From assembly GCA_017849555.1 (NCBI GenBank), contig JAFIGU010000100.1:1-44102 (forward strand): a stretch of DNA of 44,102 nt, in the 5' to 3' direction. The translations under genes and the position numbers were made by a program. This stretch comes from Sphingomonas sp. GTDB lineage: Bacteria > Pseudomonadota > Alphaproteobacteria > Sphingomonadales > Sphingomonadaceae. Positions 7,982 through 14,323 of the stretch are shown here, in pieces; positions within the stretch are counted from its first letter, which is position 1, and the number at the start of each line of letters is the position of its first letter. Below the pieces are notes generated by a model. The model was not told the origin of the DNA and ran no database searches. It saw only the letters and a list, made by a program, of their open reading frames with translations.

Positions 7982-8626
7982 TCAGCGATCCCGGCTCAGT
8001 TCGTCCACTTCGTGCATGATCGTATCGAGCGTCGTGCGACCCGAATCGTCGCCCTTCTGCCCGGTGCGGCCGGTCATGTCGCGACCGCTCATCAGCGCCT
8101 CGAGCGCGACGCGGCCGCGCGCGACACGGCTCTTGATCGTGCCGACCGCAACCCCGCAGATTTCGGCCGCCTCTTCATAAGCGAAGCCGCCGGCACCGAC
8201 GAGGATCAACGCCTCGCGCTGCGGTTGCGGCAGCATCAGCAAGGCGCGCTGCATGTCGGCAAGCTCGACATGCTTGTCCTGCCCCGCCGGCGCGGCGAGC
8301 AGCCGATCGGCGACGAGATCGTCCCACTCGCCACGGAAGCGCGAGCGCCGCATCTGCGACAGATAAAGGTTGCGCAGGATGATGAAGGTCCAGGCGCGCA
8401 TATTGGTGCCGGCCTGAAAGCGCTTGCGCGCCGCCCAGGCCTTGAGCAGCGTCTCCTGCACCAGATCGTCCGCGAGATCGCGGTTACCCGAAAGCGATCG
8501 GCCGAAGGCGCGCAGGTGCGGAATGACCTGCGCCAGCTCGGCCTTGAACTCGGGGTCGGAAAGCGCGACGTGCCCGGCAGGCGACGTCACATCCGCCCCA
8601 TCATCCTGCGATGGATCTTGCGTCAT
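7982..8626 (-). CDS. ecfG: General stress response sigma factor EcfG (ECF15-type)
   Basis: A 214-aa sigma factor that directs RNA polymerase to GSR promoters. Region 2 contains GNRDLADDLVQETLLKAWAA (residues 47-66) and NMRAWTFIILRNLYLSQMRR. Region 4 contains LPQPQREALILVGAGGFAYEEAAEICG and the helix-turn-helix GTIKSRVARGR (about 162-172). The DLV-QETLL and FAYEEAA signatures are those of EcfG proteins. A tail of about 34 residues follows region 4. The ATG at 8626 is preferred over a TTG 24 codons upstream. Unusually, nepR is not directly upstream. A 47-aa ORF and phyR precede it on the same strand. A TATAAA box (8673-8678, minus strand) may give basal transcription. Confidence 0.95.
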   Translation of the reverse strand: MTQDPSQDDGADVTSPAGHVALSDPEFKAELAQVIPHLRAFGRSLSGNRDLADDLVQETLLKAWAARKRFQAGTNMRAWTFIILRNLYLSQMRRSRFRGEWDDLVADRLLAAPAGQDKHVELADMQRALLMLPQPQREALILVGAGGFAYEEAAEICGVAVGTIKSRVARGRVALEALMSGRDMTGRTGQKGDDSGRTTLDTIMHEVDELSRDR

Positions 8627-8736
8627 GATGTCGCGATCATTCCCCGTCGCAACCGGCTCTGCCCGGTCTGTATTTATAAGATAGGCGTGCAGGCGCAATT
8701 TGCCACCCGCCTGCCACGCTGCCGCCGTCGAGGCGA

Positions 8737-8880
8737 CTAGACCCGCACGAGCACGAGGATCGCAAAGATCACCACCACCAGCACGAGGGAAAAACCGAGG
8801 ATATACCGCGTCATATGCGGTGTTGCACCAGCTCTAGCCTGTTCCGTGCTGCGGTGTACCGTTTCGTTTTCGTCCGCCAT
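8737..8880 (-). CDS. Tiny single-pass membrane protein, 47 aa
   Basis: A short ORF of 47 residues. A charged N-terminus (MADENETVHRSTEQARAG) is followed by one strongly hydrophobic helix at about residues 26-45 (ILGFSLVLVVVIFAILVLV) and a terminal Arg-Val. It sits between phyR and ecfG on their strand, and an EcfG-like promoter lies directly in front of it. I do not recognise a family. Composition, position and promoter suggest a real stress-induced membrane miniprotein. A leader role for ecfG is also possible, because the same transcript would run into ecfG 110 bp downstream. An internal ATG (residue 23) would give just the membrane helix. Confidence 0.6.
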   Translation of the reverse strand: MADENETVHRSTEQARAGATPHMTRYILGFSLVLVVVIFAILVLVRV

Positions 8881-8888
8881 AGAACACC

Positions 8889-8913
8889 AACGAACAACAA
8901 CCGTTTTGGGTCC
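8889..8913 (-). promoter_or_regulatory. Candidate EcfG promoter for the 47-aa gene and ecfG
   Basis: On the minus strand, GGACC (8913-8909) is separated by 16 bp from CGTT (8892-8889). This is one base from GGAAC-N16-CGTT. It lies between the phyR stop and the ATG at 8880. If active it would place the 47-aa gene and ecfG under positive autoregulation, as is usual for ecfG genes. Confidence 0.5.
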
Positions 8914-8921
8914 GTATCAAC

Positions 8922-9716
8922 TCATTCGGCGGGCACGGTCGATTGATCGAAAAACAATGCCTGGCTGATCGCGGCTTTCACGGTAGAGCGCTGGAATGGC
9001 TTGGTGATCAGAAAGGTCGGCTCCGGCCGCTCGCCGGTCAGCAGGCGTTCCGGGAAAGCGGTGATAAAGATCACCGGTACCTGGAATTCGGCGAGAATAT
9101 CCTTCACCGCGTCGATTCCCGAACTGTCGTCGGCCAACTGGATATCCGCCAGCACCAGTCCCGGCCGGTCCTCCATCGCCAGCGCGACCGCTTCGTCGCG
9201 GGTCACCGCGACGCCGGTCACCTCATGGCCCAGATCGCGCACGATCGTCTCGACGTCCATCGCGATGATCGGCTCATCCTCGATGATCAATACGCGCGCG
9301 CGGGTCTGCTTTTCGATTTCGGTCATCGCCTCCGCAACCAATTCTTCCACCTCCTCGGGTTCGACATCGATCAGATAGGCAGCGTCTTCGGGGGTGAACC
9401 CCTCCATCGCGGTCAGCAGCAGCGCCTGCCGCGACAGCGGCGTCATCCGCGCCAGCCGCGCACGCGCGATGCTCTCATGCTCGCTGGCATCGGCGCTCGC
9501 CGTGCCCTCGATATGCGCCGACCCCCAGATCACCTGGAAGGTACGATAAAGGCCGAGCCGGGGATCGACATCGCGCGGGAATTCCGCCGGCGCGGCAACG
9601 ATCGCCTCCAGCGTCGCACGGACATATTGGTCACCCTGGGACTGGCTGCCCGTCAGCGCGCGGCTGTAACGCCGAAGAAACGGAAGATGCGGCGCAAGCT
9701 GTTGTCCAAGCGACAT
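8922..9716 (-). CDS. phyR: General stress response regulator PhyR
   Basis: PhyR is a 264-aa anti-anti-sigma factor. Residues 1-135 form an EcfG-like sigma domain (starting MSLGQQLAPHLPFLRRYSRA, with a region-4-like MEGFTPEDAAYLI). Residues 141-255 form a receiver domain with the acidic pair Glu146/Asp147 in IIEDEP, phospho-acceptor Asp191 in VLADIQLAD, and Lys239 in ITKPF. When phosphorylated, the sigma-like domain captures NepR and frees EcfG. A longer frame would add 35 Arg/Pro-rich residues. The start at 9716 matches the normal PhyR N-terminus and has GAGGAG 12 nt upstream. The gene is divergent from nepR across a 250-bp region. Confidence 0.96.
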   Translation of the reverse strand: MSLGQQLAPHLPFLRRYSRALTGSQSQGDQYVRATLEAIVAAPAEFPRDVDPRLGLYRTFQVIWGSAHIEGTASADASEHESIARARLARMTPLSRQALLLTAMEGFTPEDAAYLIDVEPEEVEELVAEAMTEIEKQTRARVLIIEDEPIIAMDVETIVRDLGHEVTGVAVTRDEAVALAMEDRPGLVLADIQLADDSSGIDAVKDILAEFQVPVIFITAFPERLLTGERPEPTFLITKPFQRSTVKAAISQALFFDQSTVPAE

Positions 9717-9845
9717 TGGCGGTGGTTTCTCCTCACAGGGCCGGAGGCGCCCTTGCCTCGCCGGCCGATTCAAACGCGATAACACGGCAACCGATCGCCC
9801 GCCGACCGGCCCTGCGGCCAACCGGCGAATTTGTCACCGGCAAGT

Positions 9846-9872
9846 GGAACCAACGAGCCGGTTTTTGGTTTC
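9846..9872. promoter_or_regulatory. EcfG promoter in the phyR-nepR intergenic region, readable on both strands
   Basis: On the plus strand GGAAC (9846-9850), 16 bp, then GGTT (9867-9870) matches the GSR consensus except for the first base of the -10 box, facing nepR. The same stretch on the minus strand reads GAAAC (9872-9868), 16 bp, then GGTT (9851-9848), facing phyR. The plus-strand reading is the stronger. The minus-strand reading carries one mismatch in each box. Confidence 0.6.
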
Positions 9873-9966
9873 ATTATGCTCACCGCACAATGTGTGTGCG
9901 GGGCCTTGCGGTTTCTGGCAACCGCGTCTTTTAGAATCCCGACGGTCGGGCGGTTCCGGGGGGCAT

Positions 9967-10131
9967 GTGTTGAGTTCGGACGATCAGGCAAAAAAACCGG
10001 ATCGACAGAAGGGCGCGGCGGTCCAGCGCAAGGACCGCGATATGGGCTCGGCCCTGCGCTCGATCTATCAAAAGACAGTCGAGGAAGCGATCCCGGACGA
10101 GATGCTGTCGCTGCTCGGCAAGCTCGACTAG
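9967..10131 (+). CDS. nepR: Anti-sigma factor NepR
   Basis: NepR (54 aa) binds EcfG in unstressed cells and is titrated by phosphorylated PhyR. The core RDMGSALRSIYQKTVEEAIP and DEMLSLLGKLD (residues 24-54) carries the two amphipathic helices of the family. No ATG fits: the ATG at 9965 runs into a stop after one codon. Translation must begin at GTG 9967 or TTG 9970, just after a G6 run (9958-9963) that serves as the Shine-Dalgarno. The non-ATG start may keep NepR levels low. It is followed after 12 nt by the phyT-like gene, in the same operon. Confidence 0.92.
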   Translation: MLSSDDQAKKPDRQKGAAVQRKDRDMGSALRSIYQKTVEEAIPDEMLSLLGKLD

Positions 10132-10143
10132 ATCGTAGCCGAA

Positions 10144-11736
10144 ATGGCTGGGAACGCAGGATATCCCGGCTCGGCGACAGCCTTGGCGCGAATCTTCGTC
10201 GCGCGCTGGCCGACCGGAGCCAAATTATTCGTGATCCTAAGCGTGGCGTTGCTGCCGCTGGCGGTGATCGCGGTATTCGCCACCTTGCAGACGACCCGCA
10301 TCGCCGACACCGAATCGCGCGCCGGGCTGCGCCTCGCCTCCAACGAAAGCAGCCGCGCGATGGCGATCGAGCTCATCGGCGACATGACCGCGCTCCACGC
10401 CGCGGTCGATGCGCTCGAGCTCGATCCGCATAACGGCCCGAGCTGCGCGCGCGCGCAGGGCGTTTTTGCGCAGCAATCGACGATTGGCACCCGGTTCGTC
10501 ATCTTCGATCGGCAAGGGCGGGCGGTGTGCGGGGTTTCCTTCCCCGGCGCGCGTGATGTCGCGAGCCAGGCCAGGCACGCGATCGTCTTCGCGCGGTTGG
10601 TGCCGGGGCGCGGGCTGCTGCTCGGCATCGCGTCCAACCGGCACGGGATGTTCGGCGCGGCCTTTTTCCCCACCGAATTCCTCGCCAACCTCAGCCGGCC
10701 GAGCGGCGCCATCCAGTCCTATCAGCTCTCGCTGGTCAAGGGCAACGAACGGCTGGTGATCGACGCCATGCCGCGCGAATCCGCGCTCGAACGGCGCAGC
10801 GCCAACCGCACCGATCTCGGCATCGCCGGGCTGGCGCTGGAAATGGAGATGCGGCGCACCCCGATCACCTCGTCGCTGGTCATCGCGCTGCTGCTGCCGT
10901 TGCTGATGTGGGCCGCGGCGGCCGGGATTTCGTGGTTCGTGGTCGATCGCCTGCTGGTGCGCCCGTTGCGCCAGCTCCGCACCGATATCGCCGCGCTCCA
11001 CCCCGGCGAGGAGCTCGATCCGGCAATCCTGCGCACGCTCCACGCGCAGGAGATCCGCGAGTTGGGCGATACGTTCCGCGCCCTCACCCGCACCGTCTCG
11101 CTGCACGAGGCCGGGCTGGCCGAGGGGCTGGTGCGCCAGACCCGCCTGACGCGCGAGGTGCATCATCGTGTGAAGAACAACCTCCAGGTGATCTCCAGCC
11201 TGATCAACCTCCACGCCCGCAGCGCGCGGACGCCCGAGGTGACGCAGGCCTATGCCTCGATCCAGCGCCGCGTCGATGCGCTGGCGGTGGTGCATCGCCA
11301 CCATTTCGCCGAGCTGGAGGAAAACCGCGGGCTCGGGCTGCGCCCGGTGATCAGCGAACTCGCCACCAGCATCCGCGCGACCGCGCCGGAGGGAAGCCGG
11401 GTCGGGCTGGCGCTCGATCTCGATCCCTTCTTCGTCGGGCAGGATGTCGCCGTCCCGATCGCCTTTCTGGTCACCGAGGCGGTCGAACTGGCGATGGCGT
11501 GCGATCGCGAGGCGCAGATCCGCATCACGCTGAAGCCGGCGCCTGGCGAGGCGGATCGTGCGATCCTGCGCATCTCCTCCCCCGCGCTGATCCAAAGCGA
11601 AACGCTCGTCGCCCGGCTCAGCCAGCGCTACGGGCGGGTGATGGAAGGGCTGTCGCGCCAATTGCGCGCGCCGCTCGATTATGATGCCGCGATCGGCGAA
11701 TATGCGATCGCGATCACTATTCTCGGGCTCGAATGA
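10144..11736 (+). CDS. phyT: PhyT/PhyP-type membrane histidine phosphotransferase (degenerate HisKA_2 kinase)
   Basis: A 530-aa membrane protein with TM helices at about 27-48 and 243-268 flanking a periplasmic domain of about 190 residues. A HAMP-like segment follows, then a HisKA_2 dimerisation domain with TREVHHRVKNNLQVISSLIN; His341 is the likely phospho-site. The C-terminal ATP-binding domain appears dead: the N-box position reads LVTEAVELA without the usual Asn, and I find no DxGxG box. In Sphingomonas the protein encoded beside phyR/nepR (PhyP, later PhyT) is a phosphotransferase/phosphatase that passes phosphate to and from PhyR. The position and degeneracy here fit that role. It is in one operon with nepR. 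Confidence 0.85.
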   Translation: MAGNAGYPGSATALARIFVARWPTGAKLFVILSVALLPLAVIAVFATLQTTRIADTESRAGLRLASNESSRAMAIELIGDMTALHAAVDALELDPHNGPSCARAQGVFAQQSTIGTRFVIFDRQGRAVCGVSFPGARDVASQARHAIVFARLVPGRGLLLGIASNRHGMFGAAFFPTEFLANLSRPSGAIQSYQLSLVKGNERLVIDAMPRESALERRSANRTDLGIAGLALEMEMRRTPITSSLVIALLLPLLMWAAAAGISWFVVDRLLVRPLRQLRTDIAALHPGEELDPAILRTLHAQEIRELGDTFRALTRTVSLHEAGLAEGLVRQTRLTREVHHRVKNNLQVISSLINLHARSARTPEVTQAYASIQRRVDALAVVHRHHFAELEENRGLGLRPVISELATSIRATAPEGSRVGLALDLDPFFVGQDVAVPIAFLVTEAVELAMACDREAQIRITLKPAPGEADRAILRISSPALIQSETLVARLSQRYGRVMEGLSRQLRAPLDYDAAIGEYAIAITILGLE

Positions 11737-11783
11737 CCGCGAAACGCCGTCGACCCGCGAATTGACTTTTTTTTACGATGGAC

Positions 11784-11808
11784 GGAACCGCGCTTCACAA
11801 CGGTCGTT
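11784..11808 (+). promoter_or_regulatory. Perfect EcfG promoter of a predicted small RNA
   Basis: GGAAC at 11784-11788, exactly 16 bp, then CGTT at 11805-11808: a full match to the general stress sigma consensus. It lies in the non-coding stretch after the phyT-like gene and points at two strong hairpins, not at an ORF. The start point should be near 11815. Confidence 0.75.
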
Positions 11809-11814
11809 CTGCTC

Positions 11815-11914
11815 TTCGGATAGCGAAATCATGCCCCCCCGCTCTCGCTATCCAGGTCACAGGCCCGAAAGCGTCGTCACTCCCCCCCGGTGGCGCTTTC
11901 GGGCCTTCATTTTT
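11815..11914 (+). ncRNA. Predicted stress-induced small RNA, GsrN-like (about 100 nt)
   Basis: From the expected start near 11815 the transcript folds into two hairpins. Hairpin 1 has a perfect 8-bp stem, GGATAGCG (11818-11825) with CGCTATCC (11846-11853), and a 20-nt loop containing C7 (11834-11840). Hairpin 2 has a perfect 13-bp stem, AGGCCCGAAAGCG (11861-11873) with CGCTTTCGGGCCT (11894-11906), a 20-nt loop containing C7 (11882-11888), and the U-rich tail TCATTTTT. No convincing ORF lies within. Caulobacter GsrN is a sigma-T-dependent sRNA that targets mRNAs through a C-rich loop. This element shares the promoter class, the two-hairpin C-rich design and a place beside the GSR genes. Identity with that family is inferred, not shown. 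Confidence 0.7.
11861..11914 (+). terminator. Rho-independent terminator of the small RNA
   Basis: A 13-bp perfect GC-rich stem (11861-11873 with 11894-11906) is followed by TCATTTTT. It would end the small RNA. Any read-through would reach the entericidin-like gene at 11974. Confidence 0.75.
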
Positions 11915-11973
11915 GCGGGTTTCCCAAAATCGCCGTAAGACCGGTGCGGTCCCGCGCTTTCAGGAGGTTCGCC

Positions 11974-12099
11974 ATGCGCAAGATTATCGGATTCACCGCA
12001 ATCGCTGCCGGGCTGCTGCTCGCCGGCTGCAACACGGTTCAGGGCGTCGGCCGCGACGTCTCGTCGGTCGGCCAGACGGTCACCAAGGCGGCGAAGTAA
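11974..12099 (+). CDS. Entericidin A/B-like small lipoprotein, 41 aa
   Basis: A 41-residue lipoprotein: Lys/Arg-positive start, hydrophobic stretch, lipobox LLAGC with Cys18, then NTVQGVGRDVSSVGQTVTKA, which is the entericidin EcnA/EcnB pattern. It should be lipidated and held in the envelope. Family members are stress-induced in several bacteria, and in Escherichia coli the pair is described as a toxin/antidote. No second copy is seen here. AGGAGG is placed seven bases before the ATG. It has no obvious promoter of its own, so read-through from the EcfG promoter at 11784 is possible. It is convergent with tatC, with only 3 nt between stops. Confidence 0.85.
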   Translation: MRKIIGFTAIAAGLLLAGCNTVQGVGRDVSSVGQTVTKAAK

Positions 12100-12102
12100 C
12101 GC

Positions 12103-12879
12103 TTACTCGCCTGGAACAATCTCACCTTCGCCCGTCGTGTCACGTGCACGACGGCGCTCGGTGAACCAGATCCCGATCAGCGCGAGTTCGTAGAGGAAGC
12201 ACAAGGGGATCGCGAGAAGCAGTTGCGATCCCACGTCCGGCGGGGTCAGCACCGCGGCGATCGCAAAGGCGGCGACGATCGCGTAGCGCCGCGCGCTCAC
12301 CAATTGCTTGCGCGTCACGATCCCCGCTCGTTCCAGCAGCATCAGCAGCACCGGCAGCAGGAAGGCGATCCCGAAGCCGAACAGGAATTGCATGATGAAC
12401 GACAGGTAATTGCCGATCGCGGGCAATGCCTCCTGGTTCACCCCGCCGATATTGCCCTGGAAGCTCAGCAGAAAATGCAGCGCCATCGGCACCGCGATGA
12501 AATAGGCCATCGACGCGCCGAGGCAGAACAGCACCGGCGTCGCGAGCAGGAACGGCAGCAACGCGCGCTTTTCCTTGCGATAGAGGCCGGGCGCGATGAA
12601 CTGCCACAATTGGTTGGCGATCACCGGGAAGGACAGCATCATCGCGGCGAAGAAGGCGACCTTCACCTTGACGAAGAACGCCTCGAAAATCTGCGTGTAG
12701 ATGAGCTTGGTCTGCCCCGCCTGGAGCAACGGGCGGACCAGCACGCCGAAAATATCCTCGGCGAAATAATAGCAGACGAAAAACGCCAGGATCAGCGCGG
12801 CGATGCTGTAGAGCAGCCGCCGGCGCAGCTCGATCAGATGTTCGAGCAACGGCGCCTTGGTGTCGTCGATGTCCTTCAT
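12103..12879 (-). CDS. tatC: Sec-independent protein translocase subunit TatC
   Basis: TatC (258 aa) is the polytopic core of the twin-arginine translocase and recognises signal peptides of folded proteins. The N-terminal PLLEHLIELRRRLLYS is the conserved TatC cytoplasmic motif. Six hydrophobic helices follow, with the FxxxxGLY-type loop (FIAPGLYRKEKR) and a cytoplasmic charged C-terminus. Its ATG overlaps the tatB stop by 4 nt. It is last in the tatA-tatB-tatC run. Confidence 0.96.
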   Translation of the reverse strand: MKDIDDTKAPLLEHLIELRRRLLYSIAALILAFFVCYYFAEDIFGVLVRPLLQAGQTKLIYTQIFEAFFVKVKVAFFAAMMLSFPVIANQLWQFIAPGLYRKEKRALLPFLLATPVLFCLGASMAYFIAVPMALHFLLSFQGNIGGVNQEALPAIGNYLSFIMQFLFGFGIAFLLPVLLMLLERAGIVTRKQLVSARRYAIVAAFAIAAVLTPPDVGSQLLLAIPLCFLYELALIGIWFTERRRARDTTGEGEIVPGE

Positions 12880-13277
12880 GACGCGGGCTTGCTCTCGACC
12901 GGCGGATGCGCCTCATCGGCGGGTGCCGGCGGCGGCGCGACGACCGGTTTCTCGACCATCACCGGTGGCGCATCCTCGCCGTCGGTCGCCGTCTCGGCTG
13001 GCAACGGATGCGGATAATCGGGGGTATCGGCGGAAGAGTCGGACGGATGCAGCCGCATGATCCGTTCATTCTCTTCCTTCCACTTCTTTTCCATCTCGGC
13101 GAGTTCGGCCTCGCGGATCATCTCGTCGAAGCCGGCGCGGAACTGGCGCGCGACCGAGCGGGCGCGGCCGACCCAATAGCCCAGGACGCGCATCGCCTTG
13201 GGCAGGTCTTTCGGCCCGATGACGACCAGCGCGACAAGCGCGACGACCGCCCATTCGGAGAAATTGAAATCAAGCAT
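12876..13277 (-). CDS. tatB: Sec-independent protein translocase subunit TatB
   Basis: TatB (133 aa) joins TatC in the signal-peptide receptor complex. It has the short N-terminal TM helix (about residues 7-22), the hinge VIGPKDLPKAMR with conserved Gly-Pro, and a long amphipathic helix rich in Glu, Arg and Lys to about residue 75. The C-terminal tail is low in complexity, Pro/Glu-rich (PVVAPPPAPADEAHPP). The Pro after the Gly distinguishes it from TatA. The gene overlaps tatC. Confidence 0.94.
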   Translation of the reverse strand: MLDFNFSEWAVVALVALVVIGPKDLPKAMRVLGYWVGRARSVARQFRAGFDEMIREAELAEMEKKWKEENERIMRLHPSDSSADTPDYPHPLPAETATDGEDAPPVMVEKPVVAPPPAPADEAHPPVESKPAS

Positions 13278-13334
13278 GAGCGGGCCGGCGGCGCGAGGGG
13301 AACGGCAAAGGAGCGGGCTGAGGGCGTCGGCCGA

Positions 13335-13568
13335 TCAGCGCGCCTTCTCGTCCTGCACGATCGTCTCGGCGGGGCGCACCGATTGCTGCGCCTCGATCCG
13401 CGCGGCCGGCTTGGCGGGGACGTCCTCGTCCTCCTCGGCCATGCCCTTCTTGAAATTCTTCACGCCCTTGGCGACGTCACCCATCAGGTTCGAAAAGCGC
13501 CCGCCCCCCAAGAGAAGAATGGCGATGATGGCGACGACGATCCAATGCAGCGGGCCAAACGTGCCCAT
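13335..13568 (-). CDS. tatA: Sec-independent protein translocase subunit TatA
   Basis: TatA (77 aa) forms the size-variable translocation pore. The TM segment (WIVVAIIAILLLG, about residues 9-21) is followed by GGGRFSNLMGDVAKGVKNFKKG, matching the FxxxxG-FKKG amphipathic helix of the family. The acidic tail (EEDEDVPAKPA) is also typical. It is separated from tatB by 57 nt. AGGAG lies just before the ATG on its strand. Confidence 0.94.
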   Translation of the reverse strand: MGTFGPLHWIVVAIIAILLLGGGRFSNLMGDVAKGVKNFKKGMAEEDEDVPAKPAARIEAQQSVRPAETIVQDEKAR

Positions 13569-13654
13569 GACGGCTCTCCTGATAAGCGAACCCTGTATCT
13601 AGGGTCTAAACGCGCTCAGGACAACGCCGTGAGCGGGCTGGCTACCTCATTCAC

Positions 13655-13738
13655 CGTCATACCGGGCTTGACCCGGCATCCAGAGCCGCAAGGACCGGCG
13701 CCGGTTGCCCTGGATGCCGGGTCAAGTCCGGCATGACG
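13655..13738. repeat. Large inverted repeat built of two facing repeat copies
   Basis: Two 29-bp copies (13655-13683 and 13710-13738) face each other with about two mismatches and a 26-bp spacer. Each copy is itself a small palindrome around CCGGGCTTGACCCGG or its complement. It fills the gap between scpB and tatA, which lie on the same strand. The transcript could therefore form one long hairpin between the condensin and Tat genes. Confidence 0.7.
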
Positions 13739-13747
13739 CCACGGGCC

Positions 13748-14323
13748 CTAGTCATCATCGTCGTCTTTTTCCACCGCGAGTTGATCGAAGGCGAGATCGA
13801 CCGGATCGAGCAATCCCGCGGCCTTCAGATCGTCGATCCCGGGCAGGTCGCGCCGGCTTTCAAGTCCAAAATGATCGAGGAATCCCGGCGTCGTCGCGAA
13901 CATCAGCGGTCGGCCCGGCACCTCGCGCCGCCCCGCGGGGCGCACCCAGCCCGCCTCCATCAGCACGTCGAGCGTGCCCTTCGAGATCTGCACCCCGCGG
14001 ATTGATTCGATTTCGGCGCGGGTCACCGGCTCGTGATAGGCGATGATTGCCAGCGTCTCGATCCCGGCGCGAGAGAGCTTGCGCGCCTCCTCGCGATCGC
14101 GGCGCAGCAGATGGGCGAGATCGGCCGCGGTCTGGAAATGCCATCGCCCGCCGCGGTCGACGAGGTTGATGCCGCGCCCGGCATAATCCGCGGCCAGCGC
14201 ACCGAGCACCGCCACGATATCCCCCTCGCCGACATGCGCGCGAATCGCCTCCGGGGTCATCGGCTCGGTCGCGGCGAACAGCACCGCCTCGACCGCGCGA
14301 GCGAGATCGTCGGGCGGGGTCAT
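13748..14323 (-). CDS. scpB: Segregation and condensation protein B
   Basis: ScpB (191 aa) is the winged-helix partner that binds the kleisin ScpA in the SMC condensin complex. The first half (ARAVEAVLFAATEPMTPEAI) is the first winged helix. The second contains SRAGIETLAIIAYHEPVTRAEIESIRG and GRPLMFATTPGFLDHFGL, both strong ScpB signatures. The C-terminus ends in an acidic run (EKDDDDD). The ATG at 14323 overlaps the scpA stop as ATGA. A longer frame into scpA is rejected. smc itself begins at 42933. Confidence 0.95.
   Translation of the reverse strand: MTPPDDLARAVEAVLFAATEPMTPEAIRAHVGEGDIVAVLGALAADYAGRGINLVDRGGRWHFQTAADLAHLLRRDREEARKLSRAGIETLAIIAYHEPVTRAEIESIRGVQISKGTLDVLMEAGWVRPAGRREVPGRPLMFATTPGFLDHFGLESRRDLPGIDDLKAAGLLDPVDLAFDQLAVEKDDDDD

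Noticed and set aside
8838..8843. GTTCC (GGAAC on the minus strand) inside the 47-aa ORF as an EcfG promoter of ecfG.
   Set aside because: The sequence 16-17 bp downstream is AACA or similar, not CGTT.
11737..11783. A terminator for the phyT-like gene ending in the T8 run at about 11767-11774.
   Set aside because: The sequence before the T-run folds only into a weak CGCG/CGCG stem with a long loop. I could not support it.
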